From: DATBGS01 sp036557885
GTDB taxonomy: Bacteria; Chloroflexota; Ktedonobacteria; Ktedonobacterales; DATBGS01
Reading direction: 5' to 3'
Assembly: GCA_036557885.1 (NCBI GenBank)
Contig: DATBGS010000069.1
Span: 25,067-89,066 of the forward strand
Length of the DNA: 64,000 nt
The notes under the pieces were generated by a model. The model saw only the letters and a program-made list of their open reading frames with translations, did not search any database and was not told the origin of the DNA. This document shows positions 16,788 through 25,247 of this stretch, piece after piece. Made by a program: the position numbers and the translations under genes. The stretch's first letter is position 1. The number at the start of each line of letters is the position of its first letter.

Positions 16788-16803
16788 CGGGTCATTTGCC
16801 AGT

Positions 16804-16862
16804 CGCAAGCTCTTGCGTTACACTGCAAGCGGATACTTCTTATGAGGCATCTGCTTGCAGTG
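16804..16862 (+). repeat. inverted repeats between the two GH3 genes
   Basis: CACTGCAAGC at 16821-16830 and GCTTGCAGTG at 16853-16862 form a perfect 10-bp-arm hairpin right after the first GH3 gene. A smaller CGCAAG/CTTGCG pair lies at 16804-16817. There is no T-run, so attenuation, mRNA stabilisation or a protein-binding site are all possible. No clear promoter was found in the remaining bases before the second copy. Confidence 0.5.
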
Positions 16863-17045
16863 TTTGCGCCTGGCACCTGAACCTCTACGCTTCTCGCCCT
16901 TGTAATGCCTGGAGCGGCGCACAAGGCGATCACGCCGCCAGATACTGCCAGTAACATTTTCGGCTGAGCAGCGACATGTTTGCAGGAGAAGAGGAAGTGT
17001 TCTCTCTGACTGTCGAAGCAAGCCTATGAATTGGAGGCGGATGGG

Positions 17046-18377
17046 ATGCAGCAACCCTCAACTGGCAGCAGGAGCGACTCCCAGATTCGTCTGGAAACTA
17101 TCGAGCGCCCGCCAGAAGCCGCTCCCCACTACCCTCCCATTCGGCCATCTCGCGCCCGGCACAAGCTGTTGTATTGGGCGTTGGTCGTGCTGGCGCTGTG
17201 CGGTTCATTTCCGCTGGGCGCGTATCTGGCGCTCAAGGAAGTCGGGCAGCAACCCTTCTCGTCCACGAGCGGCGTAACCTGGCTCACGCCCATCCCCACA
17301 CCCACACTTACCCCTGAGCAAAGGCAGGCCCAATTTATTGCTCAGACGATCTCGCGCATGTCGCTGGATGAGGAGCTAGGGCAGCTTCTCGTCGTGGCGT
17401 TCACTGGCACGACCCTCTCCTCCAATCTGCAAACCATGATCGTCAACCAGCACGTGGGCGGCATCATCCTGTTTGCCAGCAATATCAAAACTTTCGCCCA
17501 GGTTCAGGCGCTTGACGCCGCCATGCAAGCGCGCGCCAGCATCCCCTTGTTTATCTCCACCGACCAGGAAGGCGGGCAGGTCAATCGCCTGCGCGCCATC
17601 ATTGGGAACACCCCTTCCGCCCTGGACATGGGTGCCACCAACGACCCGGCCTTCGCCCAGCAACAGGGGCAAAAAGATGGGCAGATACTGGGGCAGCTTG
17701 GCATCAATCTGGACTTTGCGCCCGTCGTAGATGTGCAGGCGGGCGGTTTCGTGCCCTCGGTGCTGGCAACACGCATGTTTGGCACCACGCCCGACAAAGT
17801 GACCACCTTTGCCGGAGCGTTTCTTCAGGGATTGCAGAGCCAGGGTGTGCTGGGCACCATCAAGCACTGGCCCGGATTGGGCAGCACCCCCGTTGACCCG
17901 CACCAGGACTTGCCAACGCTCTACCGCAGCCAGGCAGACCTGAACGCCATTGACTTTGCCCCCTATCGCAACTTGCTGCAACAGGGGCAGATCAACATGG
18001 TGATGGTCACGCATGAAGTGCTGCCAGCCTACGACCCCACCAAGCCCGCCTCGCTTTCGCCCATCATGGTTGATCAAGTGCTGCGCCACGACCTGGGCTA
18101 TCAGGGCGTTGTCATCACCGATAGCCTGTACATGGGCGCACTTACCAAGCGCTGGACGATTGCGCAAGAAGGGCTGCTGGCAGTGCAGGCTGGCGACGAC
18201 CTGTTGCTGGGCATCTCCACTCCCTCCGATGTCCAAAAGATCGTAGATGGGCTGCGCGCCGCCATCTCTAACGGGACGATTTCCAAGGCGCGTATTGATC
18301 AGTCGGTGACGCGCATCCTGACGCTCAAGATCAAGGCCGGGCTGATTACAATGCCAGCAGGATTGGCCCAACCGTAA
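17046..18377 (+). CDS. membrane-anchored GH3 glycosidase (beta-N-acetylhexosaminidase-like), copy 2
   Basis: About 443 residues, colinear with the preceding GH3 protein: a cytoplasmic tail of about 40 residues, one transmembrane helix (KLLYWALVVLALCGSFPLGAY), a Thr/Pro-rich linker (TPIPTPTLTPEQ), then the GH3 barrel. The motifs are DEELGQLLVVAFTGTTL, PLFISTDQEGGQVNRL, NLDFAPVVDVQ, IKHWPGLG (Lys273, His274) with DPHQDLP, and GVVITDSLYM. The ATG at 17046 is chosen over the TTG at 17031 because GGAGG lies eight bases upstream. The tail and linker are poorly conserved between copies, while the barrel is close. It probably acts on cell-wall or exopolysaccharide glycans outside the membrane. Confidence 0.88.
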   Translation: MQQPSTGSRSDSQIRLETIERPPEAAPHYPPIRPSRARHKLLYWALVVLALCGSFPLGAYLALKEVGQQPFSSTSGVTWLTPIPTPTLTPEQRQAQFIAQTISRMSLDEELGQLLVVAFTGTTLSSNLQTMIVNQHVGGIILFASNIKTFAQVQALDAAMQARASIPLFISTDQEGGQVNRLRAIIGNTPSALDMGATNDPAFAQQQGQKDGQILGQLGINLDFAPVVDVQAGGFVPSVLATRMFGTTPDKVTTFAGAFLQGLQSQGVLGTIKHWPGLGSTPVDPHQDLPTLYRSQADLNAIDFAPYRNLLQQGQINMVMVTHEVLPAYDPTKPASLSPIMVDQVLRHDLGYQGVVITDSLYMGALTKRWTIAQEGLLAVQAGDDLLLGISTPSDVQKIVDGLRAAISNGTISKARIDQSVTRILTLKIKAGLITMPAGLAQP

Positions 18378-18423
18378 GCGGCTGAAGGAGCGTTTCACAA
18401 CGGCAGATGCTCAAGCCCGCGCT

Positions 18424-18442
18424 GGCAGCGGCTACCGCTGCC
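18424..18442. terminator. possible bidirectional hairpin between convergent genes
   Basis: GGCAGCGG and CCGCTGCC form an 8-bp stem with a three-base loop, overlapping the stop codon of the minus-strand permease gene. No T-run follows on either strand, so its role as a terminator is uncertain. Confidence 0.35.
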
Positions 18443-19223
18443 GCCACTGCATCTTGCGCCCGACCAGCCAGAAGATCAGCACCGACACCCCGGCCAGCAC
18501 AGCCAGATCAAGCGCAAGCTCTCCTGTCACCGGCCCCAGCAGCGTCTGCCGCAGCGCAGAAGCGGCATAGGTTGCCGGGCTAAAGTGCCCCAGCACCAGC
18601 ACAAATCCCGGCAAACGGCTCGCCGGAAAGATCACCGGACCAAGCCCCAGCAGCACAAACGTCGCCAGCAGAGTGAGCGCGTTACTCTCCTCTGGCGTGC
18701 GCGCATTGGCGGCAATCAGCGCGCCTATCCCCGACAGCGGCACCGCGCACAAGGGAACGGCTGCTATGAGCAGTGGGCTGATCTGAAGCGGCAGCGCCAG
18801 CACCAGCGCCCCAACGCCAATGGTCACGATCAGCGAGGGCAGTGAGAGCAGCAGAAACGAGAGCACCATCGCCAGAATCAGCGTAAAGCGCGTGATGGGC
18901 AGCGTCGCAAAATAATCCAGCGTGCCCATCACGCGCATAAAGCTAAAGCGGCTCTGCACCTTCTCCATCATCCCAAACATCAGCGCCAGCACCACGTTTC
19001 CGGTGAGGATGTAACCCAGCGCCTCCTGCCCGGCGTTGCGCGCAAACAGGCCCAATGCCACCATGCTCAGCAGGGGCGTAATCGTGCTGGTAATTACCAG
19101 CATGCGCCAGGACCAGCGCCAGTTGGTCAATTCCATCAGCAGCAAATCGCCAAGCTGCACCAGCCAGGGCTGCTTACGCGGGGCTGGCGGCATCTCGGTG
19201 GGAGGTATCGGAGTGAGAGGCAT
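18432..19223 (-). CDS. ABC-2 type transporter permease
   Basis: About 263 residues. After an N-terminal polar, Pro-rich stretch (about 20 residues) there are six hydrophobic segments typical of ABC-2 export permeases. The end of helix 5 carries the polar ARTPEESNAL loop, followed by LGLGPVIFPASRLPGFVLVLGHFSPATYAASALRQ, a common ABC-2 C-terminal pattern. The start is uncertain: ATGs at 19223 and 19193 both lie inside the 3' end of the ATPase gene, and neither has a good ribosome site, which suggests translational coupling. It works with the ATPase encoded just upstream. Substrate unknown; drug or lipid export is common for this type. Confidence 0.82.
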   Translation of the reverse strand: MPLTPIPPTEMPPAPRKQPWLVQLGDLLLMELTNWRWSWRMLVITSTITPLLSMVALGLFARNAGQEALGYILTGNVVLALMFGMMEKVQSRFSFMRVMGTLDYFATLPITRFTLILAMVLSFLLLSLPSLIVTIGVGALVLALPLQISPLLIAAVPLCAVPLSGIGALIAANARTPEESNALTLLATFVLLGLGPVIFPASRLPGFVLVLGHFSPATYAASALRQTLLGPVTGELALDLAVLAGVSVLIFWLVGRKMQWRQR

Positions 19224-20115
19224 AATGCAGGTACAAATCCTCCAGAGTAGCCGAATACAAACGAAAATCATCTAGCCGCGCCTGCTTCAAGGCATCCAGC
19301 GTCGCGTCCAGGTGCTGCCATTCCAGCGAGACCAGCCACCGCCCTGCCTCAAGCGGAGTGATAGTCAACTCTGGCGGCAGGGCTGGCGGCGCCTCTGGCG
19401 CAAAGAACAGTTCCAGCCGCAGCTTGCGATCAACCACCTGTTTCAGCTCGCTGGGGCGGCCCAGCGCCACCAACTCGCCCTGGCGCAGAATGCCCACGCG
19501 CTGAATCACCTTCTCCGCCTCCAGCGCGTCATGCGTGATGAAAATAACCGTCGCGCCACGCTCTATGTTGTACCGGCGCAGTTGCTCCCAGACCAGACGG
19601 CGGCGCTGTGGGTCAAGATCGTTGGTTGGCTCATCCAGCATCAGCACAGGTGGCGTGCCGGCCATTGCCACCGCCAACTGCATCAGGCGCCGCTCCCCGC
19701 CAGAAAGCCGCGAGGTTGGCTTATGGCGCAGATGTTCAATTTGCCAGCGTTCGAGGAGCATGACAGCATTTTTCTGGGCCTCTGCGCGGCTCATTCCGCG
19801 CAGATGTGCCGTAAAGTAGAGCGCCTCGCCAACCGTCAGACTGTTCAGGGCGCGGCCATCCTGCGGCATATAGCCCACACAACGGGGCACCAGCAGCGGG
19901 TCGAGGGCGATGTCTTGCCCAAAAAGCAATATGCTCCCGGCGTCGCTGCGCAGCAGGTTTGCCATCTGGCGCACCAGCGTCGTTTTCCCCGCGCCGTTAT
20001 CCCCCAGCAGGCCAAAGATCTCTCCCTCGGCAATCTGGAGCGAGATGTGCTTATTGGCTGGCTCGGCCTGGCCGGGATACTGTTTTATTATGCCTTGCAC
20101 ATCATAGACAAGCAT
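19174..20115 (-). CDS. ABC transporter ATP-binding protein
   Basis: A 313-residue ATPase. Walker A is GDNGAGKT, the Q-loop lies in GYMPQDGRALNS, the signature is LSGGERRLMQLAVAMAG, Walker B is VLMLDEPTND, and the H-loop is IFITHDALEAE. A C-terminal region of about 80 residues after the H-loop is typical of drug or polysaccharide exporters. It overlaps the permease gene by about 50 bases, so the two are probably translated together. AAAAGG upstream supports the ATG at 20115. It is divergent from the helicase gene. Confidence 0.9.
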   Translation of the reverse strand: MLVYDVQGIIKQYPGQAEPANKHISLQIAEGEIFGLLGDNGAGKTTLVRQMANLLRSDAGSILLFGQDIALDPLLVPRCVGYMPQDGRALNSLTVGEALYFTAHLRGMSRAEAQKNAVMLLERWQIEHLRHKPTSRLSGGERRLMQLAVAMAGTPPVLMLDEPTNDLDPQRRRLVWEQLRRYNIERGATVIFITHDALEAEKVIQRVGILRQGELVALGRPSELKQVVDRKLRLELFFAPEAPPALPPELTITPLEAGRWLVSLEWQHLDATLDALKQARLDDFRLYSATLEDLYLHYASHSDTSHRDAASPA

Positions 20116-20315
20116 GCTGATGACCTTTTGACCACCTGGAAAAGAACGAAGAAAGAAGAAAGATCAGGTAACATCCGTTTGCGGGCCATTGTAAAAGGAT
20201 GCCTCCTGCCCTGTCAACGCTGAGCAGCCAGGAGAGCATCCAGGCAACGCAAATATGATATACTATGCGAAGCAGAGATTGGAACGTCTGATCTATTTTT
20301 ATTTTGGGAGGGCGC

Positions 20316-23300
20316 GTGAGTACAGGGCTATCGCTGGCAGCACAGGTACGGCATGATCTTACCGAGGGCGGCGTCCTTTCGCACAGTCTGCCCGGCTACG
20401 AGGAACGCGCGGCGCAGATCGAGATGGCTGATCTGGTCGCGCAAGCGTTGGAGAGCGGTCAGCATGCTGTAGTGGAAGCCGGGACCGGAACGGGCAAAGC
20501 ATTGGATGTGGATACGCCTATCCCCACGCCGACTGGCTGGAACCGAATGGGCGATCTTGTGGTGGGCGACCTGGTATTTGACGAAACCGGCCAGCCAACC
20601 CGCGTCGTGGCCGCCTTCGATACCATGTATGAACGGCCCTGCTATGAAGTTGTCTTCTCTGATGGAGCCACGCTTGTTGCCGATGCCGAACACCAGTGGG
20701 CTTCTTGCACTTGCGCTGATCGGAAGAGTGCTGACCGCCCCCTATCTGCCATCTATACTTCCAAAAAATTTGTAACGCCAGACAAGCTCCTTATGCTTGA
20801 CCAACTTATTGCCGTGTCCCAAGAAACCGATACACTCTCAATACATAGGGCATCGCTGCTCCTTAAAGGACATCATTGGAGCGTCTTTCAGGCTGCCAAA
20901 ACAATCCCCCCAGCCAATCCAGGAGCGCGCTATGCTTATTACCCACGCCGAACACTCCTCTCCGCTGTTCGGGTTCGCCTGGCAAAAGACCTCCGAGAGC
21001 ACCGACGCGACGGGCGGAAATATACCGTTGTCACAACAGAACAAATGGCGGCAACGCTCACAATAGGAGCATCTAAACGGGCAAACCATGCTATTGCCGT
21101 TGCTGGGGCATTCTCCCTGCCGGATAGAGATCTGCCCATCCATCCCTACTTTCTTGGAGTCTGGCTTGGAGATGGTAGCACTCACCGCAACCAGATTACC
21201 ACTGCTGACCTTGAGTTGGTCCTAGAGATCGAAAAATTAGGCTACATCGCTCGCAAAGTAAAGGGGAACTACCGCTACACAATTGATGACGAGAACGGCA
21301 AGTCAGTGAGCCGGTGGCAGCCCGGCATGACAGGTCGCCTGCGTGCGCTGGGGTTAAGGCTCAATAAGCATATTCCTGCAATCTATCTACGAGCGTCCGA
21401 AAAGCAGCGGCGAGCACTTTTGGCGGGGCTTCTCGACACCGATGGCACAGTTAATCACGCTGGCGCTGTAGAGTTCACCACAACAAACTTCCGGCTTGCG
21501 GAGGATTTCTACGAACTTGCATGCTCACTAGGTTTTCGGCCTTGGCGTCGGGAAGGGCGTGCTCGGCTTAACGGAAAAGATTGTGGCCCTAAATGGATGG
21601 TAGCATTTACAACAGATCAGCGGGTTTTCCAATTGCCCCGCAAAGCTGCCGCGCACAAAGAGCGTTTGCGCAACTATACCCCTGAGCGCAACAACTTCCG
21701 CTATGTCGAGGCAGTTCGTCAGGTGTCTACTCGTCCAGTGCGCTGCATTCAGGTTGAATCAGCTAGCCATCTCTACCTCGCCGGACGAGCAATGATTCCC
21801 ACCCACAACAGCCTTGCCTACCTTGTGCCTATTGTGCGCTCCGACAAAGTTGCCATCATCAGCACCGCCAATAAGAACTTGCAGGAGCAGCTTTTTTATA
21901 AAGACATCCCCTTTGTGCAGGCGCATGTGCGCGACTTCCGCGCCGCGCTGATCAAAGGCATGGGCAACTACCTCTGCCTGGAACGCTTTGACCGCGAAAA
22001 CCGCGAACTACTGCCCATCATGCGCACCAAAACGTTTGATCGCTTGCTCAAAATCCTCCAGGGTGATGCCGATGGCGAACTGGACGGCGCGGAGTTTGAC
22101 GGCGACCTTGATCTGCTGCCCTTCCCCGTCAACGGCGACCAACGCGCGCGCATTGCCGCCGACAGCGACCAATGCGCCTGGAGCAAATGCAACTTCTTCC
22201 TCGAATGCTATGTGCGCGAGATGCGCCAGAAAGCGCGCGACTCGCAGATCATCGTCGTCAACCACACCCTGCTGCTGCTGGATGCCGCGCTGGAGGGCTG
22301 GCTTTTGCCGGAGCGCGATGTCGTCGTCATTGATGAGGCGCACCATCTGGAAGAAGAGGCCACACGCGCCTTCACGACTACCGTCTCGCCTGGGCGCGTG
22401 CAGAGCCTCTTGCAGCAGCGCCGCCTGCGCGACCACGTAGACCGGGGGCAGTACGAGGAGGCCGGGCAGCGCAACATCACTACCTGGGACCGGCTGGGCC
22501 AAATGAGCGAGCGCGGCAGCAAGAATCGCACCTTGCTCACCCAGCCATTTCAAGAAGGGCTGCACCTGGCAACGGCGATTGATCGCCTGGCCGAAAGCCT
22601 CAAGTACCACCGCCCGGAAAACCTGGACGACAAAGAAGACCAACTGTACGACAAACTGATCAAGCGCGCTCGCACGCTGGCGAGCGACTTGCGCACCGCC
22701 TTTGGCGTGGAAGACCTCAAGAGCCGCGTCTATTACGTCGAGCGAACAGCAGAAATGCGCGGCGGCCAGGCCGCAGGGCTGCGCCAGTTGAGCGTCTCAG
22801 CGGCGCCGCTCTCCGTGACCGAACTGCTGCGCCAGGGCATCTTTGATAAGATCAACACCATCTCCACTTCGGCCACCATCGCCGTTGGCGGCGACTTCGG
22901 CTTCTTTCGCCGCCGCGTGGGAGCCATTCACAACGTCGTGGAGCGCGTGCTGCCGCCCGCGTTTGATTATCCCAATCACGCCCTGCTCTACCTGCCGCGT
23001 GGCCTGCCTGAGCCAGCCTATGGCGACGCCAGCGAGCGCTATCTGGAGGCGCTGGCCCGCGAGATAGTCCAGTTGGTGCAGGCGTCGCGCGGGCGCGCGT
23101 TCCTGCTCTTTTCCAGCCAGCGCGCTATGCTCACCGTCTATGAACATATCCGCGATCAGGTGGACTATCCGCTGCTGCTTCAGGGCGATTTCTCGCGGGT
23201 GGAGCTGATCAAACGCTTCCGCACCATCCCCAACGCTGTCTTGCTGGGCCTCAAGAGCTTCTGGGAGGGCGTAGATATTGCGGGCGAAACGCTTTCACTG

Positions 23301-23600
23301 GTAGTGATTGATAAACTGCCCTTTGACCCGCCCGACGACCCGGTGCACGAGGCGCGCGTCCGGCTGATGAAAGAGGCCAACGAAGACTGGTTTAACGGCT
23401 ATGTCTTGCCGCAGGCCACGCTGCGACTTAAGCAGGGCATTGGGCGGCTGATTCGCACTAAAGAAGATCGCGGCGTCATGGCGATTCTGGACAGCCGTCT
23501 GCACACGAAGTATTATGGCAGCCGGGTGGTTGCAGCGCTGCCCCCGGCCCGGCGCACCTCGGATATTGCGGATGTGCGAAAGTTTTTTGAAGAAGCCTGA
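20316..23600 (+). CDS. dinG: DinG-type ATP-dependent DNA helicase precursor with an intein in the P-loop
   Basis: A 1094-residue precursor. Excision of a 437-residue intein would leave a 657-residue XPD/DinG-like superfamily 2 helicase. The GTG at 20316 is chosen because GGGAGG lies four bases upstream; the frame also extends to a TTG at 20304. In mature numbering, Walker A is GTGTGKS (Lys61-Ser62), four cysteines expected to bind a 4Fe-4S cluster are Cys117, Cys183, Cys188 and Cys194, and the DEAH box is at 236-239 (VVVIDEAHHLEEE). The C-terminal helicase motifs are present: FLLFSSQRAM, GLKSFWEGVDIAG and LKQGIGRLIRT. DinG unwinds R-loops, D-loops and forked DNA in repair. Activity should need intein removal, because the intein splits Lys from Ser of the P-loop. 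Confidence 0.93.
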   Translation: MSTGLSLAAQVRHDLTEGGVLSHSLPGYEERAAQIEMADLVAQALESGQHAVVEAGTGTGKALDVDTPIPTPTGWNRMGDLVVGDLVFDETGQPTRVVAAFDTMYERPCYEVVFSDGATLVADAEHQWASCTCADRKSADRPLSAIYTSKKFVTPDKLLMLDQLIAVSQETDTLSIHRASLLLKGHHWSVFQAAKTIPPANPGARYAYYPRRTLLSAVRVRLAKDLREHRRDGRKYTVVTTEQMAATLTIGASKRANHAIAVAGAFSLPDRDLPIHPYFLGVWLGDGSTHRNQITTADLELVLEIEKLGYIARKVKGNYRYTIDDENGKSVSRWQPGMTGRLRALGLRLNKHIPAIYLRASEKQRRALLAGLLDTDGTVNHAGAVEFTTTNFRLAEDFYELACSLGFRPWRREGRARLNGKDCGPKWMVAFTTDQRVFQLPRKAAAHKERLRNYTPERNNFRYVEAVRQVSTRPVRCIQVESASHLYLAGRAMIPTHNSLAYLVPIVRSDKVAIISTANKNLQEQLFYKDIPFVQAHVRDFRAALIKGMGNYLCLERFDRENRELLPIMRTKTFDRLLKILQGDADGELDGAEFDGDLDLLPFPVNGDQRARIAADSDQCAWSKCNFFLECYVREMRQKARDSQIIVVNHTLLLLDAALEGWLLPERDVVVIDEAHHLEEEATRAFTTTVSPGRVQSLLQQRRLRDHVDRGQYEEAGQRNITTWDRLGQMSERGSKNRTLLTQPFQEGLHLATAIDRLAESLKYHRPENLDDKEDQLYDKLIKRARTLASDLRTAFGVEDLKSRVYYVERTAEMRGGQAAGLRQLSVSAAPLSVTELLRQGIFDKINTISTSATIAVGGDFGFFRRRVGAIHNVVERVLPPAFDYPNHALLYLPRGLPEPAYGDASERYLEALAREIVQLVQASRGRAFLLFSSQRAMLTVYEHIRDQVDYPLLLQGDFSRVELIKRFRTIPNAVLLGLKSFWEGVDIAGETLSLVVIDKLPFDPPDDPVHEARVRLMKEANEDWFNGYVLPQATLRLKQGIGRLIRTKEDRGVMAILDSRLHTKYYGSRVVAALPPARRTSDIADVRKFFEEA
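20499..21809 (+). mobile_element. intein with LAGLIDADG homing endonuclease, class 3 signature
   Basis: 437 residues inserted in frame between Lys61 and Ser62 of the helicase P-loop. Block A is ALDVDTPIPTPTGW, starting with Ala instead of Cys or Ser. Block B ends VADAEHQW, with His65 and Trp67. The C-terminal blocks contain Cys416 (RPVRCIQVE) and IPTHN, with Thr435, His436 and Asn437, followed by Ser+1. Trp (B:12), Cys (F:4) and Thr (G:5) match the WCT triplet of class 3 inteins, which splice without a nucleophile at residue 1. Two LAGLIDADG helices, FLGVWLGDG (218-226) and LAGLLDTDG (308-316), keep both acidic residues, so the endonuclease may be active. The segment looks less GC-rich than the flanking helicase, which fits horizontal acquisition. 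Confidence 0.92.
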
Positions 23601-23607
23601 TTTTTTT

Positions 23608-24849
23608 ATGTCTTTCACCACTGACATCAAAGACTACGCTTACAGCCTGGGCTTCGATCTGGTGCGCGTCACCACCGCAGAACCGTTTCCAGAACGCGAG
23701 GCAACCATCAAAGCGCGCATTGAGCAGGGCTTGATGGATGGCCTGCCCTGGTTCACGGCTGAGCGCTCGGAAACGTCGTGCAACCCACGCGCCCTGCTGC
23801 CAGAGGCGCGCTCAGTCGTCTCGCTTGCTATCTTCTATCTCACCGACGCGCCACGCGATCTGAGCACCCCTGGCGACCCACATGGGCGCATCTCCAGCTA
23901 CGCCTGGGGCGATGACTACCACGAGGTCATCAAGGCAAAGCTGGAACAATTAGCGAACTATCTGCGTGTGCGCGGCGCGGAGGACAGCCGCGCCACGCCG
24001 GGCACCGAAACGCGCCTCTTTGTGGACACCGGGCGCATGGTGGACCGCGCAGTAGCCGAACGCTCCGGGCTGGGCTGGTATGGCAAAAACACCAACATCC
24101 TCACGCATGGCTGGGGGTCGTGGGTCTTTCTGGCCGAAATCGTCACCAATCTGGAGCTTGAGCCGGACGCGCCGCTCGCCACCAACTGCGGCACCTGCGA
24201 AGCCTGCCTCCACGCCTGCCCAACGGGCGCATTTGTCGCCCCGTATGTGCTGGATAACACGCGCTGCATCTCGTTCCTGACGATTGAACTGCGCGGCAGC
24301 ATCCCCCTGCACCTGCGCCCGCTGATGGGCAATCATATCTTTGGCTGCGATATTTGCCAGGAGGTTTGCCCCGTGAACCGCATCGCGGTGGAGCGACTGA
24401 AGCGTGCCGGACGCTTTGGCACGGAGAGTGCGCGGCCCCGCCTGGAATTTCAGCCACGTAGCGAGACTGGCTCCAGTCCGGCGCTCATTCCGCTGCTCAA
24501 GCTAGATGAGGAGCAGTTTCGCGAGCGCTTTCGCCACAGCCCCATCAAGCGCACCAAACGACGCGGCCTGCTGCGCAACGTCTGTGTGGCGCTGGGAAAC
24601 CTTGGCGATCCAGTAGCAGTTCCCGCTTTGATTGAAACGCTGCGCCACGAACAGGAGCCACTGGTGCGGGGGCATGCTGCCTGGGCATTGGGGCGCCTTG
24701 GAGGGCCAGCCGCGCACTCGGCGCTTCTCACCGCACAGGAGACAGAACTGGACAAGACGGTTTCGCAGGAAATTCGCTGCGCGCTGACAATGCTGGATGC
24801 AGCGCGAGCGCAAGCAGCAACCGGAGAGTATGGCTTTAATGGAGAGTGA
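23608..24849 (+). CDS. queG: epoxyqueuosine reductase
   Basis: About 413 residues from the ATG at 23608, eight bases after the helicase stop. QueG reduces epoxyqueuosine to queuosine in tRNA, using cobalamin and two 4Fe-4S clusters. The signatures are the N-terminal LGFDLVRVTTAEPF, FVDTGRMVDRAVA with Asp140 as the likely catalytic acid, GLGWYGKNTNIL, the first cysteine set C194-x2-C-x2-C-x3-C204 (CGTCEACLHACP), Cys220, and FGCDICQEVCPVN (Cys247, Cys250, Cys254). The C terminus (about 310-400) has HEAT-like repeats (RHEQEPLVRGHAAWALGRLGG), common in this family. No other queuosine gene is in the window. Confidence 0.93.
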   Translation: MSFTTDIKDYAYSLGFDLVRVTTAEPFPEREATIKARIEQGLMDGLPWFTAERSETSCNPRALLPEARSVVSLAIFYLTDAPRDLSTPGDPHGRISSYAWGDDYHEVIKAKLEQLANYLRVRGAEDSRATPGTETRLFVDTGRMVDRAVAERSGLGWYGKNTNILTHGWGSWVFLAEIVTNLELEPDAPLATNCGTCEACLHACPTGAFVAPYVLDNTRCISFLTIELRGSIPLHLRPLMGNHIFGCDICQEVCPVNRIAVERLKRAGRFGTESARPRLEFQPRSETGSSPALIPLLKLDEEQFRERFRHSPIKRTKRRGLLRNVCVALGNLGDPVAVPALIETLRHEQEPLVRGHAAWALGRLGGPAAHSALLTAQETELDKTVSQEIRCALTMLDAARAQAATGEYGFNGE

Positions 24850-25108
24850 GCTTTCGCCAGAACTGGCGGCACAACTACGCACGCAGGGACTAACCGCCGA
24901 AGATGAGGTCAGTCTGCGCCGCACCCTGGAAGCATGCACCCAAAGCTGGACGCTCATCCGCCTCAACAACATTGCCGCCAAACGCTGGAAAGCGCGTTAT
25001 CGCCTCATGCTTGGCGAAAAGTGGTACGATGCCGCCACCACCTCCAACGCCTACGCGCTGGGCATCCTGGCGCTGCTCCGAGACGACCCAGCCTCTTCTG
25101 GGGAGTAG
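24830..25108 (+). CDS. small hypothetical protein overlapping queG
   Basis: About 92 residues, starting inside the end of queG in another frame; ATGs at 24830 and 24839 are both possible, and GGAG just upstream fits either imperfectly. The protein is soluble and helical in appearance, with SLRRTLEACTQSWTLIRLNNIAAKRWKARYRLMLGEKWYD as its most distinctive part (quoted in the two adjoining blocks SLRRTLEACTQSW and TLIRLNNIAAKRWKARY). I recognise no domain. The overlap suggests co-translation with queG. Base composition and codon pattern fit a real gene, but support is modest. Confidence 0.55.
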   Translation: MALMESELSPELAAQLRTQGLTAEDEVSLRRTLEACTQSWTLIRLNNIAAKRWKARYRLMLGEKWYDAATTSNAYALGILALLRDDPASSGE

Positions 25109-25120
25109 TGCGCCATTTCC

Positions 25121-25149
25121 TTGTATTTCCTCAACACCTGTGCTATGCT
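25121..25149 (+). promoter_or_regulatory. possible promoter of the MurJ gene
   Basis: TTGTAT (25121-25126) and TATGCT (25144-25149) are separated by 17 bases and lie about 100 bases upstream of the murJ start, in the spacer after the small gene. Each box has two deviations from consensus, so this is moderate evidence only. Confidence 0.4.
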
Positions 25150-25247
25150 GGCCCTGTAACGGCTGGGATGCCAGCAGATGGCACGTTGTCTGCAAAGAGC
25201 TTCTGGCCTGAACACACCATGCCGACGGTCCTGTCGGCCAGGAGAGC

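Noticed and set aside
10817..18377. Phenazine biosynthesis cluster suggested by the PhzF-like gene
   Set aside because: No other phenazine gene is present, and the neighbours are NAD salvage genes.
20304..23600. Helicase interruption as an insertion sequence or frameshifted pseudogene
   Set aside because: The inserted segment is in frame from end to end, has intein blocks and no terminal repeats or transposase, and both flanking halves of the helicase are intact.
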